Shown here: positions 25,752 through 34,168 of the stretch, piece by piece
How positions within the stretch are numbered: position 1 is the first letter of the stretch
Layout: the number at the start of each line of letters is the position of its first letter
Assembly: GCA_963703655.1 (NCBI GenBank)
Contig: CAVPFA010000003.1
Span: 1,736,001-1,800,000, forward strand
Length of the DNA stretch: 64,000 nt
Direction of reading: 5' to 3'
DNA from: CAVPFA01 sp963703655
GTDB lineage: Bacteria > Actinomycetota > Acidimicrobiia > Acidimicrobiales > Bog-793
Position numbers and translations under genes: made by a program
Notes under the pieces: generated by a model
What the model saw: the letters and a program-made list of their open reading frames with translations, nothing else
Told to the model about the DNA's origin: nothing
Databases searched by the model: none

Positions 25752-26026
25752 GAAGCGCTCGTCCCCTTGGCCCTGGGCCTGGAGGCACGCTCGGAGAGAC
25801 GGTGGCTGTCCTCGGCGCCGAGCGTGAGGCCGTAGACCGCGCTCAGCTGTTCGATCACTCCGGTCGTCGCCTTTCCGAACGGGACCTTGGCCTCGAAGGC
25901 GTGAAGAACGATGCCCTCCAGCAGTTCGCCGAGCGAAAGGTCGAGGTACTCGGCCAAGCCCTTCAGTACCTTCAGCATGCTCCGCTCGATGCGCAGGCCG
26001 GTCTGGACGCGCTTGATCGGTACCAT
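25736..26026 (-). CDS. Small conserved protein, ribbon-helix-helix-like
   Basis: The protein has 96 residues. VQTGLRIERSMLKVLKGLAEYL followed by LDLSLGELLEGIVLHAFE resembles a ribbon-helix-helix fold and a conserved actinobacterial family that I recognise only as uncharacterised. Its 3' end overlaps the end of the cyclase gene by 16 bases, tail to tail. The start lies 22 bases from that of the divergent gene at 26049. No Shine-Dalgarno site is present, and TAACTT at -12 to -7 suggests a leaderless transcript. It may regulate the divergent pair. Confidence 0.7.
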   Translation of the reverse strand: MVPIKRVQTGLRIERSMLKVLKGLAEYLDLSLGELLEGIVLHAFEAKVPFGKATTGVIEQLSAVYGLTLGAEDSHRLSERASRPRAKGTSASQTRL

Positions 26027-26051
26027 AGTACCAAGTTACCATAGCTGAATG
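26024..26051. promoter_or_regulatory. Compact bidirectional leaderless promoter
   Basis: Only 22 bases separate two divergent start codons. On the minus strand TAACTT occupies -12 to -7 from ATG 26026. On the plus strand TACCAT (26037-26042) occupies -12 to -7 from ATG 26049. The -10 boxes overlap, and TACCATAG occurs twice (26021 and 26037). The two promoters cannot easily be used at once, so the genes may be expressed alternately. Confidence 0.5.
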
Positions 26052-26438
26052 GATGACGACGGGTTCCTCCAACCTCTGCATGACGCGCTGGAAGGTAACG
26101 ATGGATTCGGACACCGCCAGCACCTGCAACTGGCTTGGCGGTACCTCCGGGCAGCCGGGACCCCCACCGCGGAGTGCTGGATGCGCGCCGCGATCCGACG
26201 CGTCGCAGCGGCGCACGGGACTCCTGACAGGTACAACGAGACGCTCACTCTTACTTGGGCACGGCTTGTCGCGACGCACTTACGTTCTTGCGACGCCACC
26301 ACCTTCGAGGAGTTCATCGCCCAGAACCCCGGCCTTCTCGATCGTCGGCTACCTGATCGTCACTTCTCGAGCGAAACGCAGCGGGGTGACCGCGCGCGGT
26401 GCGAGTGGGTCGAACCTGACCTTCGTCCGCTCCCCTGA
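26049..26438 (+). CDS. Conserved protein of unknown function
   Basis: The protein has 129 residues. Visible blocks are FGHRQHLQLAWRYLRAAG, HGTPDRYNETLTLTWARLV and NPGLLDRRLPDRHFSSE, ending with EWVEPDLRPLP. They form a recognisable but uncharacterised family of small soluble proteins. Conserved His, Glu and Asp residues could bind metal, but I see no named enzyme motif. No ribosome site is present and the start appears leaderless. It is divergent from a ribbon-helix-helix-like protein; their closeness suggests joint regulation. Confidence 0.7.
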   Translation: MDDDGFLQPLHDALEGNDGFGHRQHLQLAWRYLRAAGTPTAECWMRAAIRRVAAAHGTPDRYNETLTLTWARLVATHLRSCDATTFEEFIAQNPGLLDRRLPDRHFSSETQRGDRARCEWVEPDLRPLP

Positions 26439-26529
26439 AACAACGGGTTCTTTTCGCCAAGCAATCCATTGGGACCGGTAGGGCGTACCCCCTTGCTGTA
26501 AACGACTTCAGCTCAAGGAGGAATCACCC

Positions 26530-27045
26530 ATGAATACCGTTGGAACGACGAAGAGACGCCGCAAGACCATGGTCACGCGGATCGCGCCGGCAGCGATCGC
26601 GGCCGGTGGCCTCATTGCCGCAACTGCCGTGCTGGGGCCGGCCTCGGCGTCGACGGCCAAGACCGAGAACGTCGCGCACACGGTGAAGACCAGTAAGTAC
26701 GGCACTATCCTGGTCAACGCCAAGGGCTTCACGCTCTACACGTACGCCAAGGACACCAAGAACCACTCCAAGGTCACGGGCGAGCTTCTTGCCTTCTGGC
26801 CGGCGCTCGTCGTCCCCGCCAGGGTCAGCCCAGTAGGCACGCACGTGACCGGACTCGGCGTCTTCACGCGCTCGAACGGCCAGCATCAGGTGACCGATCA
26901 CGGCAAGCCCCTCTATCTGTTCGTGGAAGACAAGAAGCCGGGCCAGGTGACCGGGCAGGGCGTGGAGGGCTTCGCCGTCGTCAGGCTCGGCTCGAGCTCG
27001 ACCACCACCACGATGCCGCCCGGCGGCGGCGGGCGCGGCTACTGA
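26530..27045 (+). CDS. Secreted repeat protein (lipoprotein-repeat family, COG4315-like)
   Basis: The protein has 171 residues, with a strong AAGGAGG site before the ATG. A signal peptide covers the first 40 residues (KRRRK, hydrophobic stretch, GPASAS). The mature protein has two copies of the family repeat: YGTILVNAKGFTLYTYAKDT and then HQVTDHGKPLYLFVEDKKPG. Each repeat has the typical aromatic 'LY' core. A Gly-rich tail ends the protein. There is no lipobox cysteine. Members are abundant surface or periplasmic proteins of unknown role. The gene stands alone; the 84 bases before its ribosome site show no clear regulatory motif. Confidence 0.85.
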   Translation: MNTVGTTKRRRKTMVTRIAPAAIAAGGLIAATAVLGPASASTAKTENVAHTVKTSKYGTILVNAKGFTLYTYAKDTKNHSKVTGELLAFWPALVVPARVSPVGTHVTGLGVFTRSNGQHQVTDHGKPLYLFVEDKKPGQVTGQGVEGFAVVRLGSSSTTTTMPPGGGGRGY

Positions 27046-27174
27046 GCCCCGATCAGGCCGGGGGGCGACTCTCGCCGACGCTCCGACGAGCGCCGAGAAG
27101 TCGTCCCCCACGGGGCTCCCCGAGGTGCATGCTGGCGGGATTGGCGTTTGGCTTCCGCGAGTCAGGAGGAGCAC

Positions 27175-27243
27175 ATGTGCCGTCTTGCCCTTGAAGTTCG
27201 CAGGTTGGTCGAGGGCCTGGATCACTATCCCGCGCTGCCGTGA
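27175..27243 (+). CDS. 22-residue leader ORF coupled to the DUF1275 gene
   Basis: ATG 27175 follows a strong AGGAGGAG site. The peptide is MCRLALEVRRLVEGLDHYPA plus two residues, ending in TGA 27241-27243. That stop overlaps the GTG start (27240) of the DUF1275 membrane protein, which has no ribosome site of its own. Translation of the membrane protein probably depends on ribosomes ending this leader. Whether the peptide itself acts is unknown. The rest of 27046-27239 shows no gene. Confidence 0.55.
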   Translation: MCRLALEVRRLVEGLDHYPALP

Positions 27244-27987
27244 CCGCCTCGACACGGAACACATTCGTCTCAGAGCTTCGCCAGACGATCCTTCCCGATC
27301 GGGGCGGTGAGGATGGTCTGCTGCCGCCGTTGCTGGTGGCCCTGACGTTCGTAACGGGGCTAGTGGATGCGTTCAGCTACCTCGTGCTCGGGCACGTCTT
27401 TGTCGCCAACATGACGGGCAACGTCGTCTTCTTGGGCTTCGCCTTGGCCGGAGCCCCTGGGTTCTCGCTCACCGCATCGCTGGCGGCCCTGGGGTCGTTT
27501 AGCCTCGGCGCCCTTGCCGGAGGCAGAACCGGCAAGAAATACGGGAAGCAGCGAGGCCGGCTGCTGCGCACGGCTAGCGGCATACAGGCCGGGCTCCTAG
27601 CCGCCTCGGTCATTCTGGCCGCGCTGAGCGGAAGTCCCGTCGAAGGCGGGTACCGATACGGCCTGATCGTGGTTCTCGGGGTTGCCATGGGGATGCAGAA
27701 CGCAGCTGCTCGCCAGATCGGAGTCTCCGATTTGACCACCTCTGTCCTCACCATGACCCTCACCGGCCTCGCCGCCGATGCCACGATCGCCGGCGGAAAG
27801 GGATCGAAATCCGGCCGCCGTCTCACCGGCGGTGGCCGCAATGTTCGCCGGCGCCCTCGTAGGTGCGGCGTGCGTCCTTCACCTCCGCATCGTCTACGGC
27901 CTCGTGATCGCTCTGGTCGTGCTGGTCGTCGTCGGCGTGACGACCAGCTTTCTTGAGATGTCGGACCCGGCCTGGGCGGGGAGCTAG
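27240..27987 (+). pseudogene. DUF1275 (YoaK-type) membrane protein with a one-base frameshift
   Basis: The first frame encodes PLLVALTFVTGLVDAFSYLV, HVFVANMTGNVVFLGFAL and GMQNAAARQIGVSDLTTSVL, the signature blocks of the family, through about 27827. The final helix continues in the next frame from 27829 (AVAAMFAGALVGAACVLHL, then a hydrophobic helix) to the stop at 27987. One extra base near 27828 in a CCGGCGG context explains the break. Without the shift the product is about 248 residues, the normal length. It is a six-helix membrane protein of unknown transport role. It may be a sequencing error rather than a true pseudogene. Confidence 0.8.
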
Positions 27988-28052
27988 CGACCAACGCGAC
28001 CCAGACGCAGTACCGGGACCCGGCTCGGAGCCGGCGCGACCTCGGGCTTGGA

Positions 28053-28094
28053 GACCACTCCCTGGCGGCCAGCCGGCGCCGCCAGGGAGTGGTC
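28053..28094. terminator. Bidirectional terminator between DUF1275 and liv genes
   Basis: A perfect 17-bp stem (28053-28069 with 28078-28094) closes an 8-base loop. It lies between two convergent genes and can serve both strands. There is no T-tract, as is usual in high-GC genomes. Confidence 0.85.
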
Positions 28095-28116
28095 GAGTCA
28101 CTGCTGGGCCTTGGCT

Positions 28117-29493
28117 TTAGAAGGGCGCGGGGATCTTCCGCGCGGCGCCGGTGAACGCCTTTATAGGACCACTGTTCGTCGACACGAAGACCGGGGTGAG
28201 CGCCGTGATCGTTGCACCGCTCCCGCCGATCTGGACGACCTCCGACCCGGAGAAGCCGTAGTGGTCGGCCTTCGAGTAGGTGAGCGGGACGAGCCCCGGT
28301 GTGGCGAAGTTCTTGCCCACCGTCTCGAGCGTGTTGATCAACCCGTTACGGGTGAGGTTCTTCCCTGCTGCCTCGAGAAGCTCCACGGTGGAGATGCCGA
28401 GAGCCACCCCGTACTCGCTGTTGCCGTCCCATTGGTAGCCCTTCACATAGGTGTGGAGAATGGACTTCGACAGCTTGATCCAGGCGTTGGAAGCCTGTGT
28501 CTCGGGCGGGAGGTAGGCGTTCGTGATCATCCCGTTGAGCAGCGCGGCGCCGGCCTTGCCTTTCGAGAACGCGCTCAGCAGGCCGGTCAGCGTCGGCGGG
28601 TCGGACCCGACGCTCGAGACCACCCACTGCGGGTGGTAATTGAGCGTCGCGGCCGCAAGGAGGGCCAGAGTCGTGGCTGCGGGGATGCTGTACAGCACGA
28701 CGATCTTCGCACCGGCCGCTTTCAGGGCGGCGACCTGGCTGCCGAGACCGGCTGCGAGACCCGCAGGGGTGCCGACGTATGTCTGCTGGCTGGCGATGGA
28801 GCTCTTCGGGATGTACTGGTCGAGGCCCTTCACGCCGTCCATGCCGAACTCGTCGTCCTGGTACAGGTAGCCGACCTTCCTTCCGAACAGGTGGGTCGCG
28901 ACGTACCTGCCGAGGATCTTGCCCTCGACGACGTAGTCCGGCTGCCACCCGAAGCTGTCGGGGTACTTCGTCTCGCTCCAGCAGGCGCAGCCGGAAGCGA
29001 CGAACAGCTGTGGGACGCCCTGTGAGTTGAGGTATCCCTGCACTGCCAACTGGGTCGGGGTGCCGAGCGGTCCGACGTCGGCGAAGATGTTGTCGACCTC
29101 GACGAGCTGTTTGGTCTTCTCCACCGTGGTGATGGGGTTGTACTGGTCGTCGTCGATGATGTACTTGATCTTCCGCCCGAAGACGCCGCCGTGGGCGTTC
29201 ACGAACTTGAAGACGGCGTTCGTCGCGGGGGCGATCTCGTCGTAGCCGGGAGCCGCCGGCCCGGTGAGAGGCGTCGTCGTGCCGAGGACGATCTGGTGAG
29301 CGGTCACGCCAGTCGTCTGCGAAACCTTGACCGTCGCCTCGCTGGTCGGGATGGCGACGAGGGCGGCGGCAAGGCCGGCTGAGCAGAACACCGAGCCGAG
29401 CAGCAGGCCTCCGCCGCGGATTCGTCTGGTGCCGGTCATGGAACGGTCCTTTCTGTTGTGGGTCATGGAACGGTCCTTTCTGTTGTGGGTCAT
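28117..29493 (-). CDS. livK: Branched-chain amino acid-type ABC substrate-binding protein (LivK)
   Basis: The protein has up to 458 residues. Three in-frame ATGs occur at 29493, 29466 and 29439, each with AGAAAGGACC upstream. The first overlaps the permease stop as ATGA and so is coupled; the third gives the neatest signal peptide (MTGTRRIRGGG, hydrophobic stretch). The mature protein starts near VTAHQIVLGTTTPLTGPAAP, the standard type I periplasmic-binding opening. FVNAHGGVFGRKIKYIIDDD and KTKQLVEVDNIFADVG follow. Ligands of the family include leucine, urea, amides and aromatic acids; the true ligand is unknown. Last gene of the livGFHMK operon. Confidence 0.88.
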   Translation of the reverse strand: MTHNRKDRSMTHNRKDRSMTGTRRIRGGGLLLGSVFCSAGLAAALVAIPTSEATVKVSQTTGVTAHQIVLGTTTPLTGPAAPGYDEIAPATNAVFKFVNAHGGVFGRKIKYIIDDDQYNPITTVEKTKQLVEVDNIFADVGPLGTPTQLAVQGYLNSQGVPQLFVASGCACWSETKYPDSFGWQPDYVVEGKILGRYVATHLFGRKVGYLYQDDEFGMDGVKGLDQYIPKSSIASQQTYVGTPAGLAAGLGSQVAALKAAGAKIVVLYSIPAATTLALLAAATLNYHPQWVVSSVGSDPPTLTGLLSAFSKGKAGAALLNGMITNAYLPPETQASNAWIKLSKSILHTYVKGYQWDGNSEYGVALGISTVELLEAAGKNLTRNGLINTLETVGKNFATPGLVPLTYSKADHYGFSGSEVVQIGGSGATITALTPVFVSTNSGPIKAFTGAARKIPAPF

Positions 29494-29517
29494 GGGATGG
29501 TCCTTTCTGGTGTAGGT
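29437..29517 (-). repeat. Three tandem 27-bp units each carrying a ribosome site and ATG
   Basis: Units 29437-29463 and 29464-29490 are identical, and 29491-29517 is a diverged copy with a few changes. Each contains AGAAAGGACC followed by an ATG in the livK frame. The last unit also encodes the end of livM. Tandem duplication has therefore multiplied the initiation signal. Confidence 0.9.
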
Positions 29518-30626
29518 CTAGGCGCAGAGGCAGAAGAGGCGGGAGAAGTGGGCCCTGCTGGGGAGGACGACTCGGGCGCGAGCAATCGGGGGCGACTGGT
29601 CAAGTGCCGGAGCCGGGACCAGAGCGAACGCAGCCAGCCCTGGATTCCCGAGGGAGCCACCATGATGATCACGACGATGAGCAGGCCGAAGACCGCGTTC
29701 TGCAGGTTCGCCGATACCCCGTTCGTCAAGTTGAAATGGCTCGACAGGCTCATAGTCCACTGGGGCACGAATACGAGCGCCAGAGCGCCCCACGCCGCCC
29801 CGACGAGCGTCCCGCTGCCACCGATCACCATTCCCGCCAGCAGCTGGATGGACAGGAAAAGGCCGAAGCTGTCAGGGCTCACGATCCCGCTCCAGAGCGC
29901 GAAGAGTCCCCCAGCGAGGCCGGCCGCCGCGGCACTGATCGCGAAGGCGAGGACCCGGAGGCGACCCGGGTTCAGACCCGATGCGGAGGCGGCCACGTCG
30001 TCGTCCCGAACGGCTCGCAGCGAGCGCCCGAAGCGGCTCCGGAGGAGGTTCGCCAGCAGGACCATCGTCACGAGCGCCCCGAACAGCGTGATCCAGGCGA
30101 GCCAGCGTTCCGGCGGCACCGAGCCGGGAGGGGTCGGCGGGTTCACGATGATCCCCTGGTCCCCGTTGAACAGGCTCGCGAACTTCTCGGGAAGGTTTTG
30201 CACCGCAAGAGCGACAGCGAGGGTCACCCCGGCGAGGTACGGGCCCCTCAGACGGGCCGCCGGCATCCCGACGAGGGCGCCGAGACCAGCGGCCGCCACG
30301 ACTCCGACGACGATCGGCACGATGAGCGGAAGGTCGAAGTGCTCCATCATCAGGCCTGCCGCATAGGCGCCGATCGCCATGAAGGCGCCCTGGCCGAGCG
30401 AGATCTGACCGCTCACTCCGGTCAGCACCGACAGACCGGCGATCGCGATGGCGTACCAGCCGATCTCGGCCAGCTCGGTGTTGTCGTATGGGCTGACGAC
30501 GAACGTGAGCCAGAAGAGAAGCCCTCCGGCAGCCACCGCGAGCAAGAGGTGCCGGATGAGCGGCTGGTCCGGCAGCCGAACCATCCGGGACAGCCGCGCA
30601 CCGCGCCGCGGTGCGGGCAGGCTCAC
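29490..30626 (-). CDS. livM: Branched-chain amino acid-type ABC permease (LivM)
   Basis: The protein has 378 residues from GTG 30626, which overlaps the LivH stop as GTGA. Eight to ten transmembrane helices are evident. GVSGQISLGQGAFMAIGAYA is the LivM signature, and RSLRAVRDDDVAASASGLN is the cytoplasmic coupling loop. The last 40 residues are a Pro/Ser-rich cytoplasmic tail. A much longer open frame upstream is antisense-like overlap with livH and is rejected. It forms the channel together with LivH. Confidence 0.9.
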   Translation of the reverse strand: MSLPAPRRGARLSRMVRLPDQPLIRHLLLAVAAGGLLFWLTFVVSPYDNTELAEIGWYAIAIAGLSVLTGVSGQISLGQGAFMAIGAYAAGLMMEHFDLPLIVPIVVGVVAAAGLGALVGMPAARLRGPYLAGVTLAVALAVQNLPEKFASLFNGDQGIIVNPPTPPGSVPPERWLAWITLFGALVTMVLLANLLRSRFGRSLRAVRDDDVAASASGLNPGRLRVLAFAISAAAAGLAGGLFALWSGIVSPDSFGLFLSIQLLAGMVIGGSGTLVGAAWGALALVFVPQWTMSLSSHFNLTNGVSANLQNAVFGLLIVVIIMVAPSGIQGWLRSLWSRLRHLTSRPRLLAPESSSPAGPTSPASSASAPRPTPERTIP

Positions 30627-31501
30627 ACCCGCCTCGCTCTCGGTCGGGAGAAGATGCCCTCGGGCCGGATCGACAGCACCACGATCAGCAGCACGGCCGC
30701 GCCGATCGTCTCCATGCTGGAGCCTAGATAACCGCCGACATAGGAGATCCCGAGCCCGGTCGCGATCCCACCGATCAGCGCGCCGACCGGGCTGTCGAGG
30801 CCCCCGAGCACCGCGGCGGCGAACCCGTACACGAGGATCGGGTCCATCATGTTCGGCGAGAGCAGCACCTTCGGAGCCACGAGCACGCCCGCCAGCGCTC
30901 CCGCTAGTGTCGCCAGCGCCCAGCCGACGGTGAGGATCCGGCCGACCCGGACGCCGAGGAGCCGAGCCACCTCGGGGGCGAAGGCGCCCGCCCTCATCTT
31001 GAGCCCGAGGCTCGTCCAGCGGAACAGCACGAGCATCGCCAGCATCAGCACCAGCACAGAGCCGAGGACGAAGATGTCGAAGCGGGAGAAGTCGAGACTG
31101 GTGTGGCCGACCGTCACCCCGATCTGGGAGAAGGCGGGCGTGAACCCCCGGTCGGACGAGCCCCATATTGCGCCGACGACCGACTCGACCAGGATCAGCA
31201 GCCCGATCGAGACCACGACGGGGTTGAGCTCGGGCTTGCCGTACAAGGGGCGGATGAAGAGGCGCTCGGTGACTGCGCCGATGACGAGACCGGCCGCGAG
31301 GGCGGCCGCGAACGCGATCCAGTAGTTGACCGAACGGTCGAGCAGAGACACCGCTATGTAGGTCGTGAGGGTCGCGAGCGCTCCCTGCGCGAAGTTGATG
31401 ACCCTCGTGGCCCGCCAGATCAACACGAGGCCGAGCGCGACCGCCGCGTAGATGACGCCGAACGTGAACCCGTTCAACGTCAAGTCGACGAAGAGACTCA
31501 T
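30623..31501 (-). CDS. livH: Branched-chain amino acid-type ABC permease (LivH)
   Basis: The protein has 292 residues from ATG 31501. MSLFVDLTLNGFTFGVIYAA is the family opening and VINFAQGALATLTTYIA is the LivH signature. LGLKMRAGAFAPEVARLLGV is the loop that contacts the ATPase. A C-terminal IRPEGIFS motif is typical. A longer open frame upstream covers livF and is not used. It is 8 bases downstream of livF. Confidence 0.92.
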   Translation of the reverse strand: MSLFVDLTLNGFTFGVIYAAVALGLVLIWRATRVINFAQGALATLTTYIAVSLLDRSVNYWIAFAAALAAGLVIGAVTERLFIRPLYGKPELNPVVVSIGLLILVESVVGAIWGSSDRGFTPAFSQIGVTVGHTSLDFSRFDIFVLGSVLVLMLAMLVLFRWTSLGLKMRAGAFAPEVARLLGVRVGRILTVGWALATLAGALAGVLVAPKVLLSPNMMDPILVYGFAAAVLGGLDSPVGALIGGIATGLGISYVGGYLGSSMETIGAAVLLIVVLSIRPEGIFSRPRARRV

Positions 31502-31509
31502 CTCATCCC

Positions 31510-32217
31510 TCAGAAACCCAGATAGTGGTGCCGTAGCTGCTCGTCGGCCGAGAGCGCCGCCGCGTCGTCGCTCATTACGACCCGCCCGAGGTTCAGCACG
31601 ATGGCCGTGTCGGCGATCGACAGCGCGCTGCTCGCGTTCTGCTCGACGAGAAGCAGCGTGAGGCCGTCGGAGCGGGCGAGGTCGCGGACGACCCGCATCA
31701 CCTCGCGGGTGACGAGCGGCGCGAGACCGAGTGAGGGCTCGTCGAGCAGGAGCAGCCGCGGGCTCGAAGCGAGTGCCCGGCCGATCACCAGCATCTGCCG
31801 CTCGCCTCCCGAGAGTGTGGACGCCACGCGGTTCCGTCGGCTCTCGAGCGCAGGGAAGAGCTCGTAGGCGCGCTCGATGCCGCGTCGGTACGCGGGCTGG
31901 CGCCGGCGCCAGAGCGCGCCGAGCTTCAGGTTCTCGTCGACCGAGAGCTCTGTGATCACGCCACGACCCTCGGGCACGTGCGCCACGCCGAGGCGCACGA
32001 TCTCCTCGGTCCGGACGCCCAGGAGCTCCTTGCCGCGCCACCTGACGCTCCCCGATCTGGTGCTGCATAGCCCCGTGATCGCCCGCAGCAGCGTCGTCTT
32101 GCCTGCCCCGTTTGCGCCGAGCACTGCGGTGATCGAGCCTTCCTCGGCGGCGAGCGAGACGTCCGTGAGCGCGCGCACTGCCCCGTAGGAGACCGAGAGG
32201 CGGTCAATCTCGAGCAT
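31510..32217 (-). CDS. livF: Branched-chain amino acid-type ABC ATPase (LivF)
   Basis: The protein has 235 residues, the usual LivF length. Motifs are Walker A GANGAGKTT, the Q-loop region VAHVPEGRGVITELSVDENL (a LivF hallmark), the signature LSGGERQMLVIGRAL, Walker B LLLLDEPSLGL, and the switch region LLLVEQNASSAL. Its first 14 bases overlap the end of livG. It energises the LivHM permease with LivG. Confidence 0.94.
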   Translation of the reverse strand: MLEIDRLSVSYGAVRALTDVSLAAEEGSITAVLGANGAGKTTLLRAITGLCSTRSGSVRWRGKELLGVRTEEIVRLGVAHVPEGRGVITELSVDENLKLGALWRRRQPAYRRGIERAYELFPALESRRNRVASTLSGGERQMLVIGRALASSPRLLLLDEPSLGLAPLVTREVMRVVRDLARSDGLTLLLVEQNASSALSIADTAIVLNLGRVVMSDDAAALSADEQLRHHYLGF

Positions 32218-33061
32218 GCCCGGCCTCCCGCTCGACCGGCTCGCCGAGGTACGCCGTCGTCACGGCGGGGTTGGCGCGGATCTCCTCCGGCCGCCCGGCG
32301 GCGATGACCCTTCCGAAGTCGAGCACGACGATCCGGTCGCACGTCGCCATGACGAGGTCCATGTTGTGCTCGACGATCAGAACTCCCATGTGCCCGCGCA
32401 GCGACGCGAGCAGCTCCGCGAGCTCGCTGATGTCGGACGCCGATAGGCCGCTCGCGGGCTCGTCCATAAGCACGAGCGCAGGATCGGCGACGAGCGCACG
32501 GGCGAGCGCGATCCGTTTCTGGACCGGATAGGGAAGCGTTCCGGGCATCTCGGCGGCGAAGTCGGCGACGCTCAGGCGCTCGAGGAGCTCCATCGAACGC
32601 TCCCGCAGCCGCCGCTCGTCCCGGCTCGAGCGCCTCAGGCCGAGCATCGACGAGAACAGACCGGAGCGCACCTTCGGCGTCTGGCCGACGAGAACGTTCT
32701 CGAGCACGCTCAGCCCGGGGAACAGGCCGACACCCTGCAGCGTCCGGGAGATCCCCAGTCCCGCGAGGTCGTGCGGGCGCTGGCGGCGCAGCTCCCGGCC
32801 CTTCCACACGATCCGGCCTGCCGCTGGTCGCACGAAGCCGCAGATGACGTTGAAAAGTGTCGTCTTGCCGGCCCCGTTCGGGCCGATGACACCTACGATC
32901 TCGCCCGTATTGGCCAAGAGGGAGACGTTGTCGAGCCCCCTCAATCCCCCGAAATTGACCGTGACGCCGTCGACCGACAGCACGGCAGACTCCGCCGCCC
33001 CGCTGAGACTCTCGCGGGTAGGCAACGACTCTGGCGCCCCGCTGGCCCCTTGGTCGCGCAA
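32204..33061 (-). CDS. livG: Branched-chain amino acid-type ABC ATPase (LivG)
   Basis: The protein has 285 residues; the first 25 are an unconserved extension. Core motifs are VNFGGLRGLDNVSL, Walker A GPNGAGKTTLFNVICGF, ISRTLQGVGLFPGLSVLENV, and Walker B LVLMDEPASGL. The usual LSGG signature is replaced by LPYPVQKRIALARAL; LPYGxQRRxEIARAL is normal in LivG, so this is only mildly divergent. It is the first gene of the operon. The 159-base region upstream (33062-33220) should hold the promoter, but I see no convincing boxes. Confidence 0.92.
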   Translation of the reverse strand: MRDQGASGAPESLPTRESLSGAAESAVLSVDGVTVNFGGLRGLDNVSLLANTGEIVGVIGPNGAGKTTLFNVICGFVRPAAGRIVWKGRELRRQRPHDLAGLGISRTLQGVGLFPGLSVLENVLVGQTPKVRSGLFSSMLGLRRSSRDERRLRERSMELLERLSVADFAAEMPGTLPYPVQKRIALARALVADPALVLMDEPASGLSASDISELAELLASLRGHMGVLIVEHNMDLVMATCDRIVVLDFGRVIAAGRPEEIRANPAVTTAYLGEPVEREAGHARD

Positions 33062-33220
33062 TCGGTCCCCCCAACCTGCCCGTCAGCTCACGACCATCGG
33101 TTCGCACCGACCGGTGGCTCCCGCCCAATGCTGTAGTGCGCTCTTTACAAGACCGCAAACTAGCCTACTAATGCCTTTGGGGCGGCTCGGATGACTCGTC
33201 TTGCAGGAAAAACCTATGGC

Positions 33221-34168
33221 TCAGGCCGGTAGTTTCCCCGTCAGGACGTGCGACATGAGCCAGGCGAGGATCTTGGTCCCGTAGCCCTCGGTCGTGAGAG
33301 CACCGATGGTGCCGCCGTGATCGAGCCCGGGGAGCACCACCATTCGGGTCGGGTCCCCGCAGCCGCGCAGAATTCGTCGCACCTCGCTGGGCTGGCCGCT
33401 CAGGTAGCGGAAGTCCCGCGATCCCATTAGGAAGTAGGCGGCGAGCCTCCTCGACGGGCAGGCCGAGGAGTACGGCACGCCACCGGCCACGAAGCTTGCG
33501 GCGGCAAATCGCGAGGCGTGGGTCAAGGCGTACCAGCCGAGGTAGTCGGCACCCCCCGACCAGCCCGTGATGTACTCCCGCGCGCGGTCGATGTCGTACC
33601 TCGTCTCGATGATCCTCGTCTCGCGGGCGATCCAGCCGTCGTCGTACCTCCGCGAATCCTGGAACCAGTACCACCAGCTGTTGCTGCAGTCCCCGCTGAC
33701 GCACGCGTGGCAGCCCTTGTTGATCGGGCACTGCGGCGCGAACAAGATGACGTTCGCCTTCTCGGTAACCGGCATCCAGGCGCTGGCGATGATGGAGCTG
33801 AAGCCCTCGTCGCCGTGAAGGGCGACGAGGAGAGCCGTCGGGATGCGGGCGTTGTAGGTCCTCGGCACGGCGACGATGCAGCCTCTGCAGGGCCAGTTGT
33901 ACCGCGTGCCGACGACGCCGCCTCTTCCGTGCGAGCTCGCCAGTTCCACCTGACCCGGGCGCGGGGAGGAAACCTGAAGTGAGATCCGCGCACCGTCCGC
34001 ACTCGCCGGCCTCAGCGCGCCGTAGGAGGGGGCCGACAGCGAGACCACGACGACTGCGGCGGCCGCGAGCGCGACCTGGGATCGTACAAGTTCGCGGCCA
34101 TACCGATTTGATCTGGGAACGTCAGCCCGTTCTCGCGTGAGCCCATCGTGGCAAAAGCTCGCGCGCAT
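33221..34168 (-). CDS. Secreted alpha/beta-hydrolase esterase (PHB depolymerase/LpqC-like)
   Basis: The protein has 315 residues from ATG 34168. Residues 28-50 form a signal or membrane anchor (VALAAAAVVVVSLSAP). The mature part has IPTALLVALHGDEG (oxyanion region), the nucleophile elbow ITGWSGGADYLGW, and the catalytic histidine in GLDHGGTIGAL. Four cysteines around PCRGCIV and NKGCHACVSGDC may form disulfides, fitting an extracellular enzyme. Relatives hydrolyse feruloyl or acetyl esters of polysaccharides or polyhydroxybutyrate. The start is uncertain, as no strong ribosome site is present. Confidence 0.75.
   Translation of the reverse strand: MRASFCHDGLTRERADVPRSNRYGRELVRSQVALAAAAVVVVSLSAPSYGALRPASADGARISLQVSSPRPGQVELASSHGRGGVVGTRYNWPCRGCIVAVPRTYNARIPTALLVALHGDEGFSSIIASAWMPVTEKANVILFAPQCPINKGCHACVSGDCSNSWWYWFQDSRRYDDGWIARETRIIETRYDIDRAREYITGWSGGADYLGWYALTHASRFAAASFVAGGVPYSSACPSRRLAAYFLMGSRDFRYLSGQPSEVRRILRGCGDPTRMVVLPGLDHGGTIGALTTEGYGTKILAWLMSHVLTGKLPA

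Noticed and set aside
29437..29517. CRISPR-like short repeats
   Set aside because: The units are directly abutting with no spacers and lie inside a coding start region, so they are a tandem duplication.
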